From assembly GCA_000697665.1 (NCBI GenBank), contig KL197723.1, positions 586,203-650,202 on the forward strand: DNA of 64,000 nucleotides. The letters are read 5' to 3'. Below are positions 54,171-64,000 of this stretch, piece by piece; positions within the stretch are counted from its first letter, which is position 1, and every line of letters starts with the position of its first letter. A program made the position numbers and the translations under genes. The stretch is from Jaapia argillacea MUCL 33604. Lineage: Eukaryota; Basidiomycota; Agaricomycetes; Jaapiales; Jaapiaceae. Below the pieces are notes generated by a model, which did not search any database, had not been told where the DNA came from, and saw only the letters and a program-made list of their open reading frames with translations.

Positions 54171-57100
54171 ATGGTAAACATAACAATAAGAAAGAGACCC
54201 CAGACAGACGCGGTCATTACCCAGCGAAAGTTTTTCAAAAAAACAGCAAGGGGAAAGGTAATCAAAGGCAAGTTGAACCCTCTTCTCGTTTAAATGTCTC
54301 ACCACGAACGGTCCGCCTTTCCACAGTCCTGAGAGAGAGGTATCTTCGAGACGACGTGAGCTGTGGAATCCAAGGGTGCACTGCGTGCCCAGACTCTGCG
54401 AGGAATACCCTTCCAGCTGCAGGAGACCTTGCGCACAACCTCTTCCCGAATGGCCACTTTTTGTTACCAGACACGAATGTCTTCCTTTCTCAGGTAAGCA
54501 ATCATACTATTTCACATCCATCTCGACATGCAGGGGCACTCGCGGGGGGAGTTTGAGCCCCCCGGCGAGTATTGAGCTTGGAATGGATTAGCAGGGACGA
54601 TCCTCATCCGTAATCTCTACAGATGGACCTCATTGAATCAAATCTGTTCACGTCACCTATAATCCTCCTTCAAACTGTCTTGGAAGAAGTCAGGCATAGG
54701 TCTTTACCCCTGCACAACCGTTTGAAAGCGCTCATAACCGCCGACGACAAACAAGTATGGGTGTTCTACAATGAATTTCGCTCGTCAGTTGCGTCTTCAT
54801 CCTGAATCTCCCAACCTCAATGTTCAGAATCCTCTCAGTGAAACCGCAATCGTTCGAGACGAAGATGAGACACCTAATGATCGTAATGACCGAGGTAAGC
54901 TCATACATACCCTTCTATCCCTTGCCCCGTCTTACCCATACCCCTCATAGGCATTCGAAAAGGCACAGCGTGGTACGGCACCCATATAACCCTCTCCCAC
55001 CGTCCAATCCGTGGCCAACCCTCCCGTCCATCCCCAAAGGTGGTCCTCCTAACAGACGACGCCGCCAACAGACGTAAAGCAGAACAAGAAGGTCTCACCT
55101 GCCTCTCAGGTACACCCTCCCCCCTTTCTTTCCAAGAAACGGGCTGATTGAAGTTTGTGTGCAGTGAGGAAATATGTGGAGGGTATGAAAGAAGCTACTC
55201 AGTTGTTGGATTTGTTGTCGGCTGCTGGGGGTGATGAGGTGGAGCCTACGAGGAGTGTCGCTGCTCGGTCTGCTCTATATCCCGAGGTCTGTATTTCAGC
55301 TTATCAATTGACTCGAACTATGTTGATGACTTGTGAATAGTATTTACCTTCGTCAACCGTAATGGCTGGAGTGAAAGCAGGTCAGTTACACCAAGGACAC
55401 TTTAACGCCAATCAATACAACTACTTGGAGGTGAGTGCGGCAAGACTCGCCCAGATATCACGTTCCTGGATTGACGTGTGGTGATTTTACTAGGGAAGTG
55501 TGTCGGTACCGGCGTTCACCAAACCCATCCTCCTCGTCGGCAGGGAAAACATGAACCGATCGGTACATGGAGATGTAGTTGCCGTAGAAGTTTTCCCGGA
55601 GAGTGAGTGGAAGGCACCTGCTGATGAGGTAGTCGATCAAGAAAGTGCGTGCACCCCTTTTTTCTTTTGGTAGATATGCTTATGTGTGTGTGGGTTATAG
55701 CGACGTTGAAGAATGACGACGCGGAAGATTCTGAGGAGGAAGGTGAGGGTGATGAAGTGATTGATAAGGAGAGAAAAGTGTTAGGTACGGGAGAAGCGAG
55801 TGGCAGAGTGGCTGCCGAGAGACAACCTACTGGACGTGTCGTAGGTATCATCAAGCGTAACTGGCGAGCGTAAGCCCCACCCATACTACCCACCCCATCC
55901 TTAAACTAACCACCTATTTGTTTCCAGTTACGTATGCCACATCGACTCTACCTCCCTCTCCTCAACCCACACAACCTCCCTCTCCCTCCAAACAGTCTTC
56001 GCAACCCCAACCTCCCGTCTCCTCCCCCGAATCCGTCTCCGGACCCGCCAAGCCCCAACCCTCCTCTCCCAAAAAATCCTCGTCACAATCGATAAATGGG
56101 ATATCGCCTCACGTTACCCCGAAGGCCACTTCGTTCGCGCTTTGGGAAAAGTAGAGAGTAAGGAAGCGGAACAGGAGAGTTTGTTGTTGGAGTTTGATGT
56201 TCCGTATAGACCGTTTGGGAAGGCAATATTGGATTGTTTGCCGGTGGAGGGGGATAAGTGGGTTGTGCCTGTTAAGAGTGAGAGTTCTGTGGAGTGGAGG
56301 GGTAGAGAGGATTTTAGGGAGATGATCATTTGTAGTATTGATCCTCCTGGTGAGTAGACCTATCTTTTTGTATGCTGTGATTCCGCTAATCCTTGAGTTG
56401 CTAGGTTGTCAGGATATCGATGATGCACTTCACGCGCGAAGACTACCGAACGGTAACATCGAGGCAGGCGTCCGTAAGTATTTCTCTGGTTGTTTGCTTG
56501 TCCTCGCTGGCGCTAAGCCTATCCATGATACTTTAGACATCGCCGACGTCTCACACTTTGTTCACCCCGACACTCCCATGGATTCCGAAGCCGCAGCGAG
56601 AGGAACGACCGTCTACCTCGTTGACAAGCGTATTGACATGTTGCCTTCCCTCTTGGGAACCAATCTTTGTTCATTACGTCCCCACGTCGAGAGACTAGCG
56701 TTTTCGGTCATCTGGGTAAGGTCACACCACCCCTTTCATGTGGATTGGTTGACTTACGGTGCCCGTAGGAATTGAGTCCGGATGCCGAGATTGTGAACGT
56801 TAAGTTCACAAAGTCGGTCATTGCCTCAAAAGCTGCTTTCACTTATGAGGAAGCACAAATCCGGAAAGACGATCCGTTAGTTCCTCGTCTTTTTCAACCC
56901 AATATGCCAAGCCTAATGTCACCCCTCATAGAAATCTCCACGATGAACTAACAGAGAGTATTCGCTTGTTAAATTCGCTCGCCATAAAGCTCAAAGCGGG
57001 AAGGATGGCAGCTGGCGCTTTGAATCTTGCTTCACCTGAAGTGAAGATTCAAATGGATAGCGCGGAGTCTTCAGACCCCATTGATGTTGAGCAGAAGCAA

Positions 57101-58201
57101 CTTCGAGAGACGAATAGTTTGGTCGAGGAGTTTATGTTACTCGCCAACATCAGCGTTGCAAGAAGGATCCAAGAAACTTTCCCGCAAACAGCAGTCCTCA
57201 GGTACGTGCATATATTCTCCGCTCTTCTGTCGTTGGTGCTTACGATTTATCCTCCAAGGCGTCATATGCCTCCTCCTCGAACCAACTTTGAAAAGCTCCA
57301 AGATATCCTCAAAAAGCGCAAAGGCCTTGCATTGGACGTGTCGAGCTCAGGCGCCTTAGCCGCGTCCCTGGATAAATGCATCGTGAGTTCACCATAAAAG
57401 GTCATCCTCCCGTTCGAACCTGACTTTGCATGGTGAATCTAGGATGCAAGTGAACCAGCATTCAACACACTCGTGCGTATCATGGCCACAAGATGTATGT
57501 TATCAGCGGAGTACTTCTGCTCGGGAAGTGTCGGACGTGATACTTTCGGACATTATGGGCTTGCTACCCCCATCTACACCCATTTCACCAGTCCGATTCG
57601 AAGATATGCAGGTAGGTCGCTCCGACACATCTCATGGACCGCCAGACTAAATCTCGTTGTCAGATGTACTTGCTCATCGTCAGCTTTCGGCTTCGATTGA
57701 CTACACTCCCCTTCACGCTACCTTGCACTCCAAACCCCACGTTGAGCGAGTACTGGAGGTCGTAAATCGCCGTCATCGAATGGCCCAGATGGCTGGTCGG
57801 GCGAGTGTCGAGTTTTATGTCGGCTTGGCTCTAAAAGGACGCAAAGAGAAGCAAGGAGGACAGGTGAGGGAAGACGCATTCGTCATCAGGACCTTTAGGA
57901 ATGGGCTCGGTGTATTCGTTTCAAAGTGAGCTCATTCCATCTCGCCTCCTCATTTACGGCAGCTCAAAGTCTTGTCCTCAGGCTTGGGATCGAAGGACTC
58001 GTAATGTTCAAACGCGACATCCAATTCGATGCAGAGAACTACACGATCACCATTCCGGCGAGCCTCCCCGGCACGCAGGATGTTACAATCGCCGTGTTTG
58101 ACAAGGTGGTTGTGGATATTGAAGTCGAAAAGGACAAAAACACCCAGCGAGGGAGGGTGAAGATGACTCTGGCCAGTCCGATCAATTCTAGCGCTATGTG
58201 A
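54171..58201 (+). CDS. DIS3: Exosome exoribonuclease DIS3 (RRP44)
   Basis: Catalytic subunit of the RNA exosome, with endonuclease and 3'-5' exonuclease activity. The N-terminus has [14 protein letters not shown] and the CR3 cysteine motif [10 protein letters not shown]. The PIN domain holds [24 protein letters not shown] and [10 protein letters not shown]. Cold-shock parts include [12 protein letters not shown] and [11 protein letters not shown]. The RNB active site is complete: [19 protein letters not shown] and [20 protein letters not shown], then [20 protein letters not shown]. The S1 end reads [18 protein letters not shown] to SPINSSAM. There are roughly twenty exons with short introns. 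Intron 1 starts with GC (54268) instead of GT. I chose the ATG at 54171 because it leads directly into [10 protein letters not shown]. An acidic insert ([13 protein letters not shown]) sits near the middle. Confidence 0.93.
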
Positions 58202-58288
58202 TCGCGTTGACCGGTTGGAGATGTGGCATTGATGTATTTTTCGTTGATGTATTCTTTATATGGTGTCCATACGCGCACAAGTTCTGGG

Positions 58289-58403
58289 CTATACAGAAGC
58301 ATCAAAACTCCAGATTTTTACTGACGAGTCCAGTGTGAAGGGGTGAGGACGAATTCTCTTTCGAATGACAGGGCGAGTCTCTTCTTCAGCTTCCGACTCG
58401 GTA

Positions 58404-58434
<31 letters not shown>

Positions 58435-60296
58435 CATCAGAATCGTCGAACTCTCGATCAGGTCGGTTGGGAGATGATGGTTGTACTGATCCCGCCAGGT
58501 TATCATGAGGAAGTTTTGGCTTTTCGTCATGGTGGAAATGTCTCGACCCTGAAACCGACAGAAGGAGTGATTGCAACGGATGAAACGCGACGGATCCAAT
58601 GCCATCTGGAGGAGTTAGAATTAGGCGGGGGAAGACAATGAGAATGCTGCGATCAAACTGGACCTACCATCATGCGCGTAGAAAGTTGTGTTCGGTCCAC
58701 GCTCAGGAACAGTTTCCGCGTCGATCTCCACCTCTTGGCGATCCAGATCAAAGAAAGATATATCTCCCTTCTGCCAAGCCAATGTTCAGCCAAGTAAATT
58801 CATGATGATAAGAAGGGACGGCGAACTTGATCTCCAACAGCTAACCATTTCCCACCAATATCTACGTCGAACCTCATCTTCTGGTTGGTATCTGAAGTCT
58901 CGCGCCGCCCATCGTCGTTCTTGCGGAATTGTTGTATGGGTATCGACATGTTGCCTCGAAGGTCCCAAGCGTATATCAATCCGGTACGGCGGAACGAAGC
59001 GTACAAGAGCTGGGGTTTCGCTGGATTGAATTGGAGCTAGGGAGGGAGTAAGCACGATGCCTTTCAGGTATGAGCAGAGGATAGGTGATACCTGTGTTAC
59101 AGAGGCCCTTACCCCACCACCATTTCCATCTAAGCCAAGATAACCGATCGCCTTTTCGCCAGTCGACTCACTGAACAAGGCGATATTGGAAGAGGTGGCG
59201 GACGAAGGGGATAGACTTCCGGCCGCAAAGTAACCTAATTCATAGGATGGATAGAAAGCCAGGGCCGAGATAATCCCTGGTGTCGCCCGAGTTAATAGAG
59301 GAAGGGACCATACCAGGTGAGTCTCACCTTTCAGACCATCTTTTGTTTTCTTCGATGGTGTCGTTTGGAGGCGAGTACCTTCACCAGGGGAATGTAGGTC
59401 AAAAACTTCGATGGCATCTTCAAATCCACAGTACAACCTGACATCGTGAAATTAGTGAACGGACGATGGACCGAGGGCCAGATTTCTTACTTTGAGGCTG
59501 AGACGTTGAAAGCAAGACTGTGAGGGGCTATCTGTCGTTCACGATGGTCCACGATCTTGTACGATGCGCGAAGCTATGAGTGAATGAACCGTAGTTCAAT
59601 ATTCGCCGGAGTGATGGTGGTGATTGAGAAATACCCTGCCGTCCATAGCATCGTATAGTTTGACGGGACATTCCCTTACGGAAGCTACGAAGCAATACGA
59701 CGCGGGGTCGTACGGTGATGCCGTTGGATACCAGAGAAAGTCGAGTATCGGGGCGGCCTGTTCGTAAGTTCGCGAAAACGACGGGGGAGATGAATTTGAT
59801 GTCGAAGCGGATGTGGACGCCTCTTCCCCTGATTCTGTTGTGAGCTGAGTGTCAGGAGAGTGTAAAGCACAATGCTGAAAATTGGGGTGCATACGTGAAG
59901 AGGCGTTTCCAGGAGGAGCGATCTGCTGGGTCCTACACTCATTAGAATATCTCGGCTTTTAGGGACTGAACGGAGAACAGGGACTTACACGTCAAGAATT
60001 CGAAAACTTCGATTCTCGCATTGTGCGAGTACTACGGAACCGTCTGGAGACCTGTAAAGTAGATCAGACACTTGTTCTCCTCCAAGGCTAATTGGCGAAC
60101 GAGCTGAGGACCCGTACCATTTCGCAGCTCTGGCAAAGTTGTGGTCGGATTCAGGGGGTGGATCTGAGCTCATCCCGATAGTCGTTGAGAAAACCCGTCT
60201 GGGTAGCTTGGACGGATCGTACACAGGTGGTGACCATGTCTGGGAGGGATCGTATCCCATAGTAGTGTCAACAGGTTGGGCGTTGTCTGCACTCAT
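58289..60296 (-). CDS. WRAP53/TCAB1-like WD40 protein
   Basis: In animals this WD40 protein binds CAB-box RNAs and guides telomerase RNA and scaRNAs to Cajal bodies. Diagnostic blocks are ILDFLWYPTASPYDPASYCF, VASVRECPVKLYDAMDG, IVDHRERQIAPHSLAFNVSA, LYCGFEDAIEVFDLHSPGEG, GIISALAFYP, LLYASFRRTGLIYAWDLRG, GGKWLAVGDQKGDISFFDL and HDDGIGSVAFHPLQSLLLSV. The C-terminal exon contains a Ser run then ESEAEEETRPV, encoded by GAGGAC-type repeats, and ends VKIWSFDASV. Start at 60296 (MSADNAQPVD); the frame is open further upstream but only with a GTG. The gene is convergent with DIS3 with 87 bp between stops. Function in this fungus is inferred by homology. Confidence 0.87.
58404..58433 (+). repeat. GAGGAC hexamer/trimer run in the WRAP53 gene
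   Basis: About five tandem GAGGAC units. On the coding (minus) strand it encodes the poly-Ser run before the acidic stretch. Such runs vary in length between strains. Confidence 0.7.
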
Positions 60297-60742
60297 ATAC
60301 GACGTCGCCGAAGGTGGGGTGGCTGCAGATCGTCCGAGTAGGTATTTAGTCTTGACGGAACCAAGGAAAGAGACGAGTTGTGGCGTGTTAGATATCGATT
60401 TGGGGTAGTCCGGATTCTGCACTCATGCACATTCGACTCTTACCAGTAGATGGTCACGATCAAAAACAGACCAGGGAAGTTGCGATTCGACTGGCGACCC
60501 CGTCGAATTTCAAATCCCCAAGAACAGGGTGGCACCCTTTTATACATCAACACTAGCTGTTAGTACGAGTAAAAGACGGTGCAAAATCTATCATTAGTAG
60601 GAGTCCTCCCAAGTCCCTCCAGCGTAACCTCAGAGTCTCGAGAACATTGTGATAAATAGATCCAGCATGGTAGCACGGAGACGAGAGTGTCCTGACGTGT
60701 CCCCCTCTCCGACCATCAAACGAACCGGTGGGGAATCCTCGA

Positions 60743-61454
60743 CTATAACGCAGTCCAAGCTCCACCAAGGAGACAGGCTCCAACTGCGCCAGCGATAGCG
60801 ATGATCTGGGGCATGGATTGCCTCACAAGGAGGAATCCTGGAGCTTCGACTCCATTTGCAATGGCGGGGAATGTCGTCGCAAATGATTGAGTAGGATTTG
60901 GGCCGCTGGTGACGGTGACGGTTTCACCGGCGACAGGACTTGGTGTGGATGACGCTGATGCGACGATAGCGAATTGGTCGGAAACGACATAACCGACGCC
61001 GTGTGTGGAGTTTAGGAAGACGAGGAAATAGTCATCTGCCAACGGTACGTTGGAGAGTGCGACGTTTATCGAGGTGCTTGTCGCAGGGACTAAGAGTGAG
61101 CAACATGAGGTCTGTGTCAAGAGTGAGACTAAGCGATGGAGAGAAACTCACCATTTTTCGCAATATAGATCAGTCCATCGGTGGAAAGTCTCGCCAACTC
61201 GATATCGAAGCTAGGGATTCCATCATTGACGCCCTTGACCCATGTAACAGGATTTGTCGCGCCGTTGACCCACTGGGTCCCATTAGTGGGTGAAGTGATC
61301 TCAAAGTAGGCTTCAAATGGAGAGAAAGACGTCAGTCCGCCCGAACTAATGCAAAGGGACGCAAAGCATCAAGGAGATACGCACAATACGACGCGACGAA
61401 GGGTATCCAACACCAGGCGAGCACTAGGCTCAAAGCGGACAAGGACGTGCGCAT
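60743..61454 (-). CDS. Kre9/Knh1-like GPI-anchored cell wall protein
   Basis: Starts MRTSLSALSLVLAWCW, a signal peptide. The mature part begins AYFEITSPTNGTQWVNGATN and continues PVTWVKGVNDGIPSFDIEL, the Kre9/Knh1 N-terminal domain (PF10342 group). Next come VPATSTSINVALSNVPLADD and FLNSTHGVGYVVSDQFAIVA, a Ser/Thr-rich linker (SASSTPSPVAGETVTVTS), and a hydrophobic C-terminal tail (IIAIAGAVGACLL) that fits a GPI-anchor signal. Three exons. Such proteins are linked to beta-1,6-glucan and wall assembly in yeast; in mushrooms they are small surface proteins, often multicopy. Length about 200 residues. Confidence 0.85.
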
Positions 61455-62936
61455 CGTGAGGATGGTTTTGGTTTCTGAGGGGCGTAGATTGGGTGTAGAG
61501 TTGTCGACGATTAGAAAGATAGGATGCAGATGTGCCCCCGCGGTGCAGTCAGCTCAAGCGATGAAATGGTAAGAAGATAACTGTGAGCGAGCTGCTAGCA
61601 AATCGCGGGGGGAATAACCAAGAATAACGTCAAATGAAGGCCCTACTGCCACCAGTAACGGACACGGCTGTACAAAAGGGCTGTGGCAACATGTTTGGCC
61701 AAATTTGGATCGGTGGCGGCTATCTTTGTACATTTTATTCGTGTCCAGCGTTCCCGTATTCTCCAACTCTCTTCGATATTCAGAGCTGGTTCTTACCCTG
61801 GAGGGACCTGCTATATCTCCTGTGCTCGCATCGCATGAATTGTCCATCCACAAAACAAATCCAATCACTCGCTGAGAGTTCTCGAACAACGACAACTTGG
61901 TAGCCAGTCGCCGAAATCTGCGCAGTCTTGCCAGTCTCGGGACACATGTTTCAACTCCGAGTTCGCTAGCTTATCCGGCCGAGAACGCCAGACCTAACTG
62001 GTATCGGCCATCAACTTTTCCTATCATGGGCGGGAGAACCTCCTCTTATGACGCACACAGTACTACCAGTGCGCCCAACGAGTTCGGCAGGGTTTCGAGT
62101 GGAAGTCCATCTCCAATCCCGAGACCAGACGATCCGCCCATTCCCAAGATCCTCCGATAGTCTTTCTCTCCGTCAAGCCGGATTGCAACGATTTCATCAT
62201 TGGGATAAGTATAGGTCGGTTGCTTGGATGCTCACCAATGCCGCTCCCCTTGCCGAGGAGACACTCTCATCCCATGTGCTGTCATGATGCTTTCCTGCAT
62301 GACCATGGATCGTGCCATTCCCCTTGATTCGTGGTAACGTTGAATTCCGACCCACCAGGATGGTGGGTTCACTCTCCATCTGGTCTACGGAACGTTATGG
62401 TTCACCCCAACAACCAGACAAACCTGGAGTCAATGGTGCAGCTTCGACGGCTCGAGCAACCACTGAACTTACTTGACAACTTGCCCTGCTGGCAAATCCT
62501 TAGTTTGGCCATTTGCGATAGCCTGAAGGAGGTCTCATGACAATCGAATCGAGTCCCATTGTAAGAAGGGATGTAGAATGGGTGTGTCGTCGATGATCCT
62601 TCAATCTGCCTTGAAATCCGGTAGAGACACTGACGTCGACAATCAGTTGGTTTATATGGCTGAGACTGGTAACGCTACGACATCTGGCTGCAGAAATGTG
62701 CGGAAGTAGAGGTTATTGAGGATTATGATGATGATTTCCATGGGCAAAGATTTGAAGTGAGAAACAGGTTCCATGTCCATTGTTGTCTGATGCATGGTGG
62801 CACCAACATGAAATCCATAATCACAAAAGCGGATCCGGAGTATGACCTAGGGGACGCGGGCCACTTGTATACGTTGTTATCCTCTCTCGTCCTAACTTTA
62901 TAGTGTCACGCACCTTGAACACCCTCTGGATCACGG
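61455..62936. other. Intergenic region, no confident gene
   Basis: About 1.5 kb between the wall protein gene (minus) and the last F-box gene (plus). Short frames at 61554-61895 (minus) and 61897-62160 (plus) have no family features. Probably two promoters and relic sequence. Confidence 0.4.
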
Positions 62937-64000
62937 ATGAAATCTGACAATTTGAATCGGTTCAAATGTCTACCCACCGAACTGATAATATCCGTCTCGA
63001 GTGAACTTGACTTCCGCAATGTGCTTACATGTCGAACGGTGAGCCCCGGTGGCTCCCATCCGAGTTCACAGGTTCACAGAGATTGACCCTCCCTACGTTT
63101 CCAAAGATATCACGATATATCAAAAGCATCATCGACAATGCACCGCTCCTGCAGTACAAGATCGAGCTTGCGATCGCTAGGATGTCAGATGGTCCTAATA
63201 TCACAATGACCATCTCGGAGCGTCGCACCCGATTGCGAAACTATCAGGAGGCTTGGGCCAACCTTCAGTGGAAGGCGGAAGAGTTATTTTCAACAGCAGA
63301 GGGCGACCTTTGGGAGCTTTCAGGAGGTGTTTGGGCTCTTGCAAGCGGGTCGGAGCATCTCCTTTCACCGATTGCCCAGCGTGTCGCGTGGAATAGACTC
63401 GAAAAAGTGGACTGTTCATGATGTTGGGCTCGAAATTCGTGATTTTGTGATGGATCCTGGACAAGACCTCCTCGTGCTCGCTGAGTCTGTTGAATATGGA
63501 CCCGGGTCTGTGTTCTTCTCGTCCGAAAGCGAGCTGACGCGTGCTGACACGACCGATGGTTCGTTCCCTAGCTGTGTTCCACAACCCAACACCACCAGCA
63601 CTCACCATTGCCGAATTCATACTCGATTGCTCTCTACTGGCGAAAAACATCCCCTCGGTCCCGCACTTGGGTATTTCGATCACGAATTGGAAGAATTTAA
63701 TATTCAGTGGAGTTTCGATATGGAATTGTGCGGATTGTATCTCGGTGCTATCTTCAAATCGCCTGACCTCCAAGAGGTCTGTGTATGGGCGTGGCAGGGA
63801 GGGAGGCTCCTGATGGTAACGTGGTCTTCCCGAGGTTGATTGCCTCCCTCTGACCGTGCTCTTGTTAGTGCTTGCAATCGGCGACCAGATGTGAATTTCA
63901 CTCCTTCACGTTTGTTAGCGAAACGTTGCTGCTGCTCGCTGCCAACTACAAAGAGTGTGCACGCTTAGAAACACATAACTTCTTGGAATATGGACATGGA
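62937..64000 (+). CDS. F-box protein (member 7), cut by the window end
   Basis: Starts MKSDNLNRFKCLPTELIISV and SSELDFRNVLTCR (F-box). After an intron come NAPLLQYKIELAIARMSDGP, TRLRNYQEAWANLQWKAEE, LPSVSRGIDSKKW and EIRDFVMDPGQDLLVLAES. The next exon has CRIHTRLLSTGEKHP and VCVWAWQGGRLLM, then CEFHSFTFVSETLLLLAA at the edge. The family match is clear. One frameshift lies near 63345-63352, in the GGG run between VWALASG and RSISFHRLPS: one base too many or two too few. The window ends before the long C-terminal exon. Whether it is a working gene depends on that shift being real. Confidence 0.75.

Noticed and set aside
1-64000. Transposons, LTR elements, virus-derived genes, CRISPR arrays, rRNA
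   Set aside because: I looked for transposase, reverse transcriptase, integrase and capsid-type readings and for regular spaced repeats and found none that I could support; the repeats present are duplications of host genes.

Overview
This window is nuclear DNA of a filamentous basidiomycete, most likely an Agaricomycete (mushroom-forming fungus). The grounds are dense genes broken by many short GT-AG introns (about 47-70 nt), several DUF6533-type membrane proteins, a large F-box family, a HNH protein of the mushroom type, and fungal-style core genes (DIS3, QCR6, KRE9/KNH-like). I cannot name the species. I see no tRNA, rRNA, CRISPR array, LTR or virus-like element. All exon models were read by eye.

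Left part, about 0.6-46.5 kb, is a fast-evolving accessory region. Between 0.65 and 14.1 kb lies a rearranged two-unit duplication. A DUF6533 gene at 1149-2978 (+) has an inverted copy at 7801-9615 (-). A block holding an uncharacterised 'CWWFA' gene and a methionine sulfoxide reductase gene (4.9-7.46 kb) has a direct copy at 10.1-11.9 kb. The reductase is intact in both copies; the CWWFA copy is broken. A HNH-endonuclease gene (12.2-13.7 kb) splits the second unit. A MYND zinc-finger gene follows. From 15 to 46.5 kb come F-box genes of one shared architecture (15.2, 17.3, 23.6, 42.7 and 44.7 kb, a decayed copy at 41.4 kb, and a further member entering at 62.9 kb), a longer F-box relative at 27.5 kb, and two more DUF6533 genes (21.0 and 39.2 kb). 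Between them sit a GDSL/SGNH hydrolase, an allantoate-permease-like MFS transporter and a UPF1-like helicase.

Right part, about 46.9-61.5 kb, is compact and mostly conserved. It holds an Arf-like GTPase with a long C-terminal extension, a F-box-like/propeller protein, QCR6 (complex III hinge protein), a TPR-F-box-LRR gene divergent from DIS3 (exosome nuclease), a WRAP53/TCAB1 homologue convergent with DIS3, and a GPI-anchored KRE9/KNH-like wall protein.

The most striking observation is in QCR6. The conserved C-terminus can only be read if two microexons, of 2 nt and 4 nt, are spliced in. Other leads are the repeated gene-family duplications, the separately encoded C-terminal tail shared by the F-box family, the unassigned N-terminal region of the helicase, the extended Arf protein, and the bipartite CWWFA family.
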